Positions 56,867-64,000 of a DNA stretch of 64,000 nt are shown here, one piece after another. Origin of the DNA: Myxococcales bacterium (lineage in GTDB: Bacteria > Myxococcota > B64-G9); the NCBI GenBank assembly GCA_012798435.1, contig JAAZNF010000107.1, positions 1 to 64,000 of the forward strand, in the 5' to 3' direction. The notes below the pieces were generated by a model. That model searched no databases and was not told the origin of the DNA. It worked only from the letters and a program-made list of their open reading frames with translations. A program made the translations under genes and the position numbers. The first letter of the stretch is position 1. Every line of letters starts with the position of its first letter.

Positions 56867-57685
56867 ATGTGGCTTTTCAACCCACTGCAGCTGAAGGACT
56901 TCGTGACCCTGGGCAACGTCCTGGGCGGCATCGGCTCGATGATCGCCTCGCTCGAGGGCAGCATCGACTGGGCCTGCTACCTCATGCTCATCGCCTGGGT
57001 GTTCGACTCGCTGGACGGCCCGGTGGCCCGCGCCACGGGCGGCGGCAACCGCTTCGGCGAGGTGTTCGACAACGTGGCCGACCTGGTGGCCTACTCGCTG
57101 GCGCCGGGGATGCTGCTCTTTCTGGTGTTCCGCCTGCCGTTCGAGGCCGGGGGCGCCGGCTGGCCTGCGTGGGCCGCGGGGCTGCTGGCGGCCTTCCCCA
57201 TCTTCGTGGGTTGCGTGCGCTTCTCGCGCAACGACGTCATGGAGCTCACCTTCCCCGAGTTCCACCTGGGCCTGCCGCGCACCGTGTACGCGCTCTACCT
57301 GGGGACCCTGTTCTGCAGCCATCTCTACCGCGGGCCGTGGATGAGCGATCCCCAGTCCACGGCCAACGCCTGGCTCTTCGGCGCGGGCGCCGTGTTCGTG
57401 ACCGCGGTGAGCGCGCTGACGCTGACGGTTCGCCCCTATCACGCCAAGCCCAAGAAGCCCACCTTCATGGTGCTCTTCTCGACGGTGTGGTTCATCGCCA
57501 CCTCGGCGTTGAGCTTCGTGGCGGCGGCCATCTTGTCCATGCCGCGGCTGGTGTTCGACGTGTTCGCGGTGAACTTCACCCTGTACACCTGGTTCGGCTG
57601 GAGCATCATCCCCCGCGCCACCCGCGCCGACATCCGCGCCTACTGCCGCCGCATGGGCGAGCGCTGGAAGGCCGAGATGGGTTGA
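56867..57685 (+). CDS. CDP-alcohol phosphatidyltransferase (PssA-like)
   Basis: 272-residue membrane enzyme with the complete CDP-OH-P motif: D(x2)DG(x2)AR in VFDSLDGPVARATGGG and G(x3)D(x3)D in GEVFDNVADLVAY. The N-terminal NPLQLKDFVTLGNVLGGIGS and the length fit the type II phosphatidylserine synthase branch, but phosphatidyl transfer to another alcohol is possible. AGGAGG ribosome site before the ATG. The next gene is a paralogue lacking the motif, starting 3 bases later. Confidence 0.85.
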   Translation: MWLFNPLQLKDFVTLGNVLGGIGSMIASLEGSIDWACYLMLIAWVFDSLDGPVARATGGGNRFGEVFDNVADLVAYSLAPGMLLFLVFRLPFEAGGAGWPAWAAGLLAAFPIFVGCVRFSRNDVMELTFPEFHLGLPRTVYALYLGTLFCSHLYRGPWMSDPQSTANAWLFGAGAVFVTAVSALTLTVRPYHAKPKKPTFMVLFSTVWFIATSALSFVAAAILSMPRLVFDVFAVNFTLYTWFGWSIIPRATRADIRAYCRRMGERWKAEMG

Positions 57686-57688
57686 GCC

Positions 57689-58495
57689 ATGACCATCCAG
57701 CCGCTGAAAACCCGCGACCTCCTGGCGCTCTCCGTGCTGGCGGGCGGCATCGTCTCCGTGGCGGCCGCGGCCGAGGGCCTGCGCTCGCTGGCCGCGCTGG
57801 CGGTGCTCGCCGCCGCCCTGCTCGACGTGTCGCTCGCCCCGCGGCTCGCGGCCGGGGCGCGCTGGAGCCGCTTCAACAAGGTGTTGCTCGACATCTGCCG
57901 TCAGGTGCCGTTTGGTCTCGCGCCGTCCTTCGCGGTGTACCTCGCCTTCCGCGCGGGAGCGGACGCGGGAGGGCCCGGCTGGGGCATCGCCCCCGCCGCC
58001 ATCCTGGCCTCGCTCCCCTGCGCCCTGGGCTGCGTGCGTTTCACCCGGGATGACATCCTGGTGCCACGCCTTGCTGGCGTGCGGTTCGGGCCGTCCCAGG
58101 CGATGGTGGCCCTGGCCATGATGGGGCTCGTCCACTCGCACCTCTTCGCGGGCCGGCCCTTCATCGATGCGCGCGCCCCGTACGCCCCGTTTGTCTTCGC
58201 CGCCGGGGCGCTGCTGCTCCTCTGGCTGTCGCTGCAAAACCTCTCGCTGGCCCCGGGGCCCGAGCGGGCCGGGCGGCGCGCCTGGGACTTTGCCGGTCTG
58301 CTCGTCGTGGCCGCGGCGGCGGGGGGCTTCTCGGAAGACGCGGCGGCGGCGGCGGACGTGCTCGCGGCCGGTCTAACGCTGGCCCTCCCCATGCGAAGCT
58401 TCCTGCTTCCGCCGGACACCCGCCGCGCCGCCCGCGAGGCCAGCGAACGCTTCCGCAAAGAGTGGCGCGAGCAGCAGGGGCCGAAGTCCGCCTGA
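57689..58495 (+). CDS. Catalytically dead paralogue of the adjacent phosphatidyltransferase
   Basis: 268-residue membrane protein that aligns along its length with its neighbour: LDVSLAPRLAAGARWSRFNK corresponds to FDSLDGPVARATGGGNRFGE, and LGCVRFTRDDILVPRLAGVR to VGCVRFSRNDVMELTFPEFH. Three of the four catalytic Asp residues (positions 2, 3 and 4 of the motif) and the DG-AR core are lost. Membrane segments are kept. The gene starts 3 bases after the active one, so the two proteins probably form a heterodimer with a regulatory subunit; this is inference. Confidence 0.75.
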   Translation: MTIQPLKTRDLLALSVLAGGIVSVAAAAEGLRSLAALAVLAAALLDVSLAPRLAAGARWSRFNKVLLDICRQVPFGLAPSFAVYLAFRAGADAGGPGWGIAPAAILASLPCALGCVRFTRDDILVPRLAGVRFGPSQAMVALAMMGLVHSHLFAGRPFIDARAPYAPFVFAAGALLLLWLSLQNLSLAPGPERAGRRAWDFAGLLVVAAAAGGFSEDAAAAADVLAAGLTLALPMRSFLLPPDTRRAAREASERFRKEWREQQGPKSA

Positions 58496-58549
58496 TCTAT
58501 TGGTTGTCCCCGGCTCGCCACGTCGGGCCCGGCGGAGGACTTTCCGACT

Positions 58550-60103
58550 CTACGAACGGCTTTCTTCCTGGGGCGGCCGCAGCGCCTTCTTGATGATCTT
58601 CCCGGTGGAGTTCAGCGGCAGCGCGTCGCGGATCTCGACCGCGGCGGGCACCTTGTAGTCGGCGATGCGCTCCGCGAGGTAGGCCCGAAGCTCTTCCGGC
58701 AGAGCGGTCTTTCCCGGCCGGAGCACCACGAAGGCCCGCCCGACCTCTCCCATCACCGGGTCGGGGACCCCCACCACCGCGCACAGCTGCACCGCCGGGT
58801 GGGTGGCCAGCACGTCCTCGATCTCCTTGGGGTACACGTTCACCCCGCCGCGGATGTACATGTCGTCGAGCCGGCCCAGGATCTCGAGGTAGCCGTCGGG
58901 CAGGCGGCGCGCCAGGTCCCGGGTGTAGAAGAAACCCTCGGCGTCGAAACAGGCCCGGGTGGCCTCGGGCTGGCCGAAGTAGCCCTTCATCATGGTGCGC
59001 GAGCGCACCGCCAGCTCGCCCACCTCCCCGTCGGGGAGCGGCCGGCGCTGGCGGTCCGCGATCTTGAGCTCGACATGCGGCGCGGCGCGGCCCACGGTGC
59101 GCTCCAGCCGGTCGGGCGGATCGCCGAACTGGGTCAGCGTGGCGATGCCCAGCTCGGTCATGCCGTACACGTTGAGCACGTCCAGGCCCCGCTCGCGCGC
59201 GGCGCGCACCAGCGCCGGCGGCAGCGGCGCGCCGAAGCTCACGAACACGCGCAGGCTGGAGGCGTCCACCTGTCCGCACAGGGGGCTGCGCAACATGAGC
59301 GTCAGGATGGTGGGCACGCCGCCGAACACGGTGCAGCGCTCTCGCTCGATGGCCCGCCAGCACTCGTCGGCGGAGAAATCGTCCAGCAGCACCACCCCGG
59401 CACCGGCCAGGATGGTCGAGAACACCGCCACCATGCCGCTGGTGTGGTACATGGGGACCACCGTGAGGCGCCGGTCTTCGGCGGTCATGCGAATGGCGGA
59501 GAGGTAGCTCTGGCAGTTGCGGATGAGATCGCCGTGTCCGAACATCACCCCCTTGGGCCGTCCGGTGGTGCCGCTGGTGTAGAGTAGAGCGAGGGTCTCG
59601 TCCTCGCTGCGCACAGACACCACCTGGACCAGCCGCTCCGGCTCCAGGCCGTCGGCAAGCGCCAAAAAATCGGCATAGCCGAGCTGCCCCGGTTGCGGCG
59701 TCCCCACCACGATGACCTTCTCCAGCGCCGGGAGCCGCTCGCGGATGCGCGCCAGCGTCTCCAGGTAGTCGCGCCCCTTGAAACGATCCACCAGCACCAG
59801 CACCCGGCTGCCCGAGTCCTCGAGCTGGTGGCGGATCTCCTCGGCTTGCAAGCGCAGGTTGAGCATCACCGCCACCCCGCCCGCCGCCATGGCCCCGAGG
59901 GCGGCGAAGCAGAACTGGGGCCAGTTGGGGAGCAGCAACGCCACCCGCTCCTGCGGTTGCACGCCGAGCCGCAGGAAGGCGCGGGCGGCGCGGCTCACCT
60001 CGCTCAGGTATTCCGGGTAGCCGATGCGCCGCTCGCCGAACACGATGGCCGGCCGCTCCGCAGAGGAGCGCGCGGCCCGGACGAGATGGTCGTACAGTCT
60101 CAT
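58550..60103 (-). CDS. Acyl-CoA synthetase / AMP-dependent ligase
   Basis: 517 residues of the ANL family: phosphate loop LALLYTSGTTGRPKGVMFGH near residue 175, LNVYGMTELG in the adenylate-binding A5 region, VGELAVRSRTMMKGYFGQPE, YTRDLARRLPDGYLEILGRLDD and the catalytic Lys in NSTGKIIKKALR near the end. Activates a fatty or aryl acid as AMP ester and then CoA thioester. It faces the phosphatidyltransferase pair; no other fatty-acid genes adjoin it. Confidence 0.92.
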   Translation of the reverse strand: MRLYDHLVRAARSSAERPAIVFGERRIGYPEYLSEVSRAARAFLRLGVQPQERVALLLPNWPQFCFAALGAMAAGGVAVMLNLRLQAEEIRHQLEDSGSRVLVLVDRFKGRDYLETLARIRERLPALEKVIVVGTPQPGQLGYADFLALADGLEPERLVQVVSVRSEDETLALLYTSGTTGRPKGVMFGHGDLIRNCQSYLSAIRMTAEDRRLTVVPMYHTSGMVAVFSTILAGAGVVLLDDFSADECWRAIERERCTVFGGVPTILTLMLRSPLCGQVDASSLRVFVSFGAPLPPALVRAARERGLDVLNVYGMTELGIATLTQFGDPPDRLERTVGRAAPHVELKIADRQRRPLPDGEVGELAVRSRTMMKGYFGQPEATRACFDAEGFFYTRDLARRLPDGYLEILGRLDDMYIRGGVNVYPKEIEDVLATHPAVQLCAVVGVPDPVMGEVGRAFVVLRPGKTALPEELRAYLAERIADYKVPAAVEIRDALPLNSTGKIIKKALRPPQEESRS

Positions 60104-60115
60104 GCGGGGCCTCGA

Positions 60116-61309
60116 CTAGGCTGTTTTTACATCGGGATCGCGATAGCGCTGCGCGATGTCTGCCACCTCGGACCGGATGTCGAGGAACGCGGATACGCAG
60201 CGCGGATCGAAATGGGTGCCCGCATCTTTTTGCAGGATCGAGAGCGCCTCGTCCATGCCCATGGCCCCCTTGTACACGCGCTTGCTGGACAGCGCATCGA
60301 ACACGTCGGCCACCGCCACGATGCGCCCGACCTCGGGGATATCCTCGCCCCGCAGGCGTCGCGGGTAGCCGGTGCCGTCCCATTTCTCGTGGTGGGTGAG
60401 CGCCACCACCTCCGAGAGCTTCAGGATCTCGGAGTCCGAGCCCGACAGGATGCGGGACCCGATCTCCGGGTGCTGCTGCATGACCTCCCGCTCTTCCGGG
60501 GTGAGCCGGCCGGGCTTCAGCAGGATGGCGTCGGGGATGCCGATCTTTCCCACGTCGTGCATGGGGGAGGCGTACAGCACCTGCTCCACCCGGCGCGCGT
60601 CGTAGCCCAGGCGGCGAGCCAGGGCGGCGGAGTAGTGGCTCATGCGCCGCACGTGCATGGCCGTGTCGTGATCGCGATACTCGGCGGCCACCGACAGGCG
60701 GTAGATGGTGTCCAGGTGCACGCGCTTGAGCTCCTGGGTGAGCTCGGCGTTGCGCACCGCCACCGCCGCCTGGGACGCCAGCGAGCGCACCAGGTCCTCG
60801 AAGCGCTCGTGGAAAGGGATGACCTGGCCGTGCTGTGTGGCGTTGATGAGCTGGAGCACGCCCAGCACCCGCTCTTCGGCATCCAGCATGGGCACGGCCA
60901 GCAGGGAGACGGTGCGGTAGTCGTTGCGGCGGTCGAAGTCGGGGTTGAAGCCGAAGGGAACGCCCGCGGGCAGCCGGTACACGTCGGCCAGGTTCAGGTT
61001 GCGCCGGGTGGAGGCCACGAAGCCGGCGATGCTCCGCTCGTTGATGGGCAGGGTGAACGAGGAGAACAGCGCCCGCTCCCCCGCCTCGCCCAGGCGCTGC
61101 CGCAGGGTGTCGTTCTGGGAGACCGCGAAGCGCAGCCGCTCGCCCTCGCGCAGGTACAGACTGCCGGCGTCGGCCGCGGTGAGGGCGCGGGCCTCCCGCA
61201 CGATCAGATCGAGCAGCTGATCCAGCTGGTGAACGCTGGTGAGTGCGATGCCGATGCGGTTGAGCTTGAGCACCTCGTCGCGCAGGCATTCCACTTCGCT
61301 TTGCGGCAT
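60116..61309 (-). CDS. GAF/HD-GYP cyclic di-GMP phosphodiesterase
   Basis: 397 residues: N-terminal GAF sensor (about 15-185, VREARALTAADAGSLYLREG), then an HD-GYP domain with SPMHDVGKIGIPDAILLKPG and HHEKWDGTGYPRRLRGEDIP, followed by VADVFDALSSKRVYK. All metal ligands of the family are visible, so it should hydrolyse c-di-GMP to pGpG/GMP. The pilB product in this window has an MshEN domain of the c-di-GMP-binding kind, which would give a route from this enzyme to pili. ATG at 61309 preferred over a GTG ten codons earlier. Confidence 0.93.
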   Translation of the reverse strand: MPQSEVECLRDEVLKLNRIGIALTSVHQLDQLLDLIVREARALTAADAGSLYLREGERLRFAVSQNDTLRQRLGEAGERALFSSFTLPINERSIAGFVASTRRNLNLADVYRLPAGVPFGFNPDFDRRNDYRTVSLLAVPMLDAEERVLGVLQLINATQHGQVIPFHERFEDLVRSLASQAAVAVRNAELTQELKRVHLDTIYRLSVAAEYRDHDTAMHVRRMSHYSAALARRLGYDARRVEQVLYASPMHDVGKIGIPDAILLKPGRLTPEEREVMQQHPEIGSRILSGSDSEILKLSEVVALTHHEKWDGTGYPRRLRGEDIPEVGRIVAVADVFDALSSKRVYKGAMGMDEALSILQKDAGTHFDPRCVSAFLDIRSEVADIAQRYRDPDVKTA

Positions 61310-61335
61310 GGCCACCTCGACGTCCGCCCATCCTA

Positions 61336-62241
61336 TCACAAACCCGCGGCGACGGGCCCGGGGTGGGTGATCTCGCGGCGCAGCAGGCGCAAGGAGCGGG
61401 ACAGTCCCCAGGCGTTGAGCCCGGCCGCCAGGGCGCGGGCCTCGACACGCGCCGCCTCCTCGGCCACGATGGGGCTGGGCTCGATGCGCAGGCTGCCGTC
61501 GTCGCTGGGCCGCTCCACCCGGGGCAGGGCGCGGATGCGGTCGCTGACCAAGATGGCCATCCGCCTCCCCTCCATACGCCGGGTCAGCTCAGACAACCCC
61601 TGACGGAAGGGCGGCGCCAGGCGGGCGCGCACCGCCGGGGGGGAGTGTTCGGGCTCGACCAGGGCCTGGAGCGAGCGCAACACCGGGTTCTGGATCTCGG
61701 GCGGGTCGGAGATCAGAAACGCCAGCACCGCCGCCGGCGCTCGCATGCGGGCGAAGCGCCGACCGGGCGGCGGGGCGTTCACCGCCAGGAAGTCATCCAG
61801 GTCCCGCGCCTCGGCGGCCTGCAGGTACCCGGTGGCGCGGCCCGGGGCATAGGCGTCGAAGCGCACCTGCACCGACTCTCCCTCCCCGAGGGTGCGGCGC
61901 AGCGCGGCGAAGTACTCCTCGCCATCGTCCACCGCGGCGATGTCGATGCGTAGCGGTTGGAGCAAGAGCTGCTCCACCTCACGCGCGCGGGCGCCATCCA
62001 GGCCCGGCAACAGCACCCGCAGGCCGCGCTGGCCCACGGCCTCGGCCGAGAATTCTCCCACGCCCTCCGAGCGCAACCGCTCGCGCACCGCCTCCAGCAT
62101 GGCCCGCTGGCTGCCGGCGCGGCCCTCGACCTCGAACAGCAACCCGGCACCGCCACCGCGGATGAACAGGGGGTCGGCCTCGGGCCGACAGGCGCCGAGC
62201 ATGACGGCGAGCAGCGCAGCGGCGACGCGGAGCATGGCCAT
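61336..62241 (-). CDS. Lipoprotein with SecD-type periplasmic domains
   Basis: 301 residues. ATG at 62241 (GGAGGG 6 bases upstream) starts a lipoprotein signal, lipobox LGAC. The mature part follows the SecD periplasmic domain: an RNRID-like block AMLEAVRERLRSEGVGEFSA-EAVGQRGLRVLLPGLD-GARAREVEQLL near residues 45-100, and later RRMAILVSDRIRALPRVERP with SPIVAEEAARVEARALAAGL, the region just before the SecD membrane bundle. The membrane helices are absent. Role unknown; a detached SecD accessory is one reading. Confidence 0.7.
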   Translation of the reverse strand: MAMLRVAAALLAVMLGACRPEADPLFIRGGGAGLLFEVEGRAGSQRAMLEAVRERLRSEGVGEFSAEAVGQRGLRVLLPGLDGARAREVEQLLLQPLRIDIAAVDDGEEYFAALRRTLGEGESVQVRFDAYAPGRATGYLQAAEARDLDDFLAVNAPPPGRRFARMRAPAAVLAFLISDPPEIQNPVLRSLQALVEPEHSPPAVRARLAPPFRQGLSELTRRMEGRRMAILVSDRIRALPRVERPSDDGSLRIEPSPIVAEEAARVEARALAAGLNAWGLSRSLRLLRREITHPGPVAAGL

Positions 62242-62257
62242 AAAACACCCTCCGGGT

Positions 62258-63511
62258 TTACGAGCCGGGTCTTCCGGCCCCACCCGCGAGGGTGAGGCGG
62301 AAGACCTTTTTCTTGCCCGCGCGCAGCAGCACCGGGCCGCGCGCGAAGTCCTGTTCGCTCAGGCGGCGCTCGATGGAGCCGACGCGCTCTTCTCCCAGCC
62401 AGGCCCCGCCCTGTTCCACCAGGCGCCGTGCCGCGCTCTTGGAGGCGCACAAACCGCTGTGGGCCAGCAGGTCCACCACCAGCATCCCGGCCGCGAGCTG
62501 CGCGGGATCGAGCGAGAGGCCCGGGATGTCGTCCGCGCCCGCCTCCGCGCCACCGAAGGCGCTGCGGGCAGCCCGTTGGGCGGAGGCGGCGGCCTCGTCC
62601 CCGTGGACGATGCGGGTGACCTCGGTGGCCAGCACCTCCTTGGCGTGGTTGAGGGCCTGCCCCCCCCCGCGGCACAACGAGCGCACCTCCGGCATGGGGA
62701 GGAAGGTGAAGAAACCCAGGAAGCGCTCGACGTCCCGATCGTCGCAGTTTCGGAAGTACTGGTAGAAGTCGTAGGGTGGGGTGCGGCGCGCGTCCAGCCA
62801 CACCGCCCCGCGCGCGGTCTTACCCATCTTCTCGCCGCTGGCGGTGGTGAGCAGCGGGAAGGTGATGCCGTAGGCCGGCTTGCCCTCCTCGCGCCGGATG
62901 AGATCGATGCCGGCCACGATGTTGCCCCACTGATCATCGCCGCCCATCTGCAGCATGCAACCTTCGCGACGGAACAGGGTGAGGAAGTCGTAGGCCTGCA
63001 ACAACTGATAGTTGAACTCCAAGAAGGACAGGCCCTTCTCCAGGCGGATCTTGGTGCTCTCGTGGGCGAGCATCTTGTTGACGCTGAAGTGCCGTCCGAT
63101 GCGACGCAAAAAGTCGATGTAGTTGAGCGGCAACAGCCACTCGGCGTTGTCCACCATGAGCGCGCGCGCGCCGTCCAGATCGATGAAGCGGGCGAACTGC
63201 CGGCGCAAGCCCTCGCCGTTCTGCCGAATCTCCTCGGGGGTGAGCATCTTGCGCATCTCGGTCTTGCCCGAGGGGTCCCCCACCATGGCCGTCCCGCCTC
63301 CCAGCACGGCGATGGGCCGGTGGCCGCAGCGCTGAAAGTGCGAAAGCGCCATGAGCGGCAGCAGCGACCCGGCGTGCAGCGAGTCGGCGGTGGGGTCGAA
63401 ACCGATGTAGGCAGTGACCGGCTGCCGCGACAGCAGACGCGGTAGTTCCTCCGGGTCGGTCGTCTGGGACACGAAATTACGCTCCGAGAGCACGGAAAAG
63501 ACGTTCTCCAT
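62258..63511 (-). CDS. tyrS: Tyrosyl-tRNA synthetase
   Basis: 417-residue class I synthetase: TAYIGFDPTADSLHAGSLLPL with the HIGH-type HAGS motif, GGDDQWGNIVAGIDLIRR for tyrosine recognition, and the KMSKS-type loop GEKMGKTARGAVW. A C-terminal S4 domain (from about residue 350, SGLCASKSAARRLVEQGGAW) binds the tRNA. ATG at 63511; six codons earlier a GTG-like start has no ribosome site. Confidence 0.96.
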   Translation of the reverse strand: MENVFSVLSERNFVSQTTDPEELPRLLSRQPVTAYIGFDPTADSLHAGSLLPLMALSHFQRCGHRPIAVLGGGTAMVGDPSGKTEMRKMLTPEEIRQNGEGLRRQFARFIDLDGARALMVDNAEWLLPLNYIDFLRRIGRHFSVNKMLAHESTKIRLEKGLSFLEFNYQLLQAYDFLTLFRREGCMLQMGGDDQWGNIVAGIDLIRREEGKPAYGITFPLLTTASGEKMGKTARGAVWLDARRTPPYDFYQYFRNCDDRDVERFLGFFTFLPMPEVRSLCRGGGQALNHAKEVLATEVTRIVHGDEAAASAQRAARSAFGGAEAGADDIPGLSLDPAQLAAGMLVVDLLAHSGLCASKSAARRLVEQGGAWLGEERVGSIERRLSEQDFARGPVLLRAGKKKVFRLTLAGGAGRPGS

Positions 63512-63519
63512 GGCCGCGC

Positions 63520-63548
63520 CTTGTACCATGCCGGGCCGGCTCGTTCAA
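63520..63548 (-). promoter_or_regulatory. Candidate promoter of tyrS
   Basis: Minus-strand TTGAAC (63543-63548), 17-base spacer, TACAAG (63520-63525). The predicted start near 63513 lies next to the ATG at 63511, again suggesting a leaderless or nearly leaderless mRNA. Confidence 0.4.
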
Positions 63549-63635
63549 ATCCCCGCGCCTCTTGACAGCCCGGCCGGCTCGGTAGACGCTCTCCACGCGC
63601 TGCGGCTCGGGGGCCCGCGCCGGTGGAAGGGATCC

Positions 63636-64000
63636 ATGGAGCGCTACATCGGAGAGCTGGCCGCGCTGGCCACCGCCGTGTGCTGGACCGCCACCGCCAT
63701 GTTCTTCGAGAGCGCCGGGCGCCGGGTGGGCTCGCTGCCGGTGAACGTGATCCGGCTGGGCCTGGCCTTCGTGTTCTTCTGCGTCTTCGGATTCGTAGCG
63801 CGCGGCCTGCCGCTCCCCAGCGATGCCACCCCGCACGCCTGGCTGTGGCTGTCGGCCTCGGGGGTGGTGGGGTTCACCCTGGGCGATCTGTGCCTGTTCC
63901 GCGCCTGGGTGCTGCTGGGCGCGCGGCTGGCCTCCCAGGTCATGGCGCTGGTGCCGGTGATCACCGCGCTCGGCGCGGTGGTGTTCTTGTCGGAGCGCCT
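63636..64000 (+). CDS. EamA-family (DMT superfamily) transporter, partial
   Basis: The first 121 codons are in the window; the gene runs off the right edge. It begins MERYIGELAALATAVCWTAT and shows hydrophobic segments (NVIRLGLAFVFFCVFGFVA, WLWLSASGVVGFTLGDLCLF) and the EamA sequence LVPVITALGAVVFLSER near the end of the first repeat. GGAAGG precedes the ATG. Drug/metabolite exporter of unknown substrate. Confidence 0.88.
   Translation, partial: MERYIGELAALATAVCWTATAMFFESAGRRVGSLPVNVIRLGLAFVFFCVFGFVARGLPLPSDATPHAWLWLSASGVVGFTLGDLCLFRAWVLLGARLASQVMALVPVITALGAVVFLSER

Noticed and set aside
63541-63560. GTTCAAATCCCC, resembling a tRNA T-arm
   Set aside because: The flanking bases do not form the T stem and no anticodon or acceptor arm could be placed around it.

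Overview
The window comes from a high-GC Gram-negative bacterium of the Myxococcota / former Deltaproteobacteria type. This is inferred from gene content, not from a marker-gene comparison. The supporting signs are: a type IV pilus (T4P) locus laid out as in Myxococcus (pilB-T-C-S-R, pilA, an ABC transporter in the pilGHI position, pilD, pilMNOPQ); several NtrC-type regulators and matching sigma-54 promoters; a PknB-like kinase with PEGA domains; a thrombospondin-3-repeat lipoprotein; and a secreted beta-helix protein ending in a MYXO-CTERM-like tail.

Positions 1-32.7 kb are almost entirely a T4P superlocus. From left to right: the secretin and alignment operon (Xre regulator, pilM, N, O, P, Q; minus strand; strong sigma-70 promoter at 6349-6377); a small lipoprotein; the tip/minor pilin operon (fimT, pilV, pilW, pilX, pilY1; minus; sigma-54 promoter at 14415-14430); a histidine kinase/NtrC pair with pilD (minus); two tandem major pilins separated by a strong intrinsic terminator, followed by pilG, pilH, pilI (plus; sigma-54 promoter at 18614-18629); two further pilin-like genes (minus; sigma-54 promoter at 24114-24129); and the motor/regulator operon pilB-T-C-S-R plus a CotH-like gene (minus; sigma-70 promoter at 32798-32827). 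The layout suggests that the machine is made from housekeeping promoters while the fibre subunits are made from sigma-54 promoters served by the two NtrC-type regulators.

32.8-43.3 kb is mixed metabolism: ribF; ruvX-mltG-ABC ATPase-permease; a ferredoxin-domain protein with a near-consensus sigma-54 promoter; and a TPP-riboswitch operon, thiM-thiE-thiL, with an FAD-dependent disulfide oxidoreductase as a translationally coupled fourth gene. A MaoC hydratase and a TPR protein follow.

43.3-64 kb holds a TSP3 lipoprotein with mutS2, a 2[4Fe-4S] ferredoxin, a Ser/Thr kinase with PEGA domains, the beta-helix protein downstream of rho, a lipid-anchored alpha/beta hydrolase, an unrecognised envelope protein, a purine permease, a CDP-alcohol phosphatidyltransferase with an adjacent paralogue that has lost the active site, an acyl-CoA ligase, a GAF/HD-GYP c-di-GMP phosphodiesterase, a lipid-anchored SecD periplasmic-domain homologue, tyrS, and the start of an EamA transporter. 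No tRNA, rRNA, CRISPR array, transposase or phage gene was seen. All calls are by reading; no database or structure search was run.
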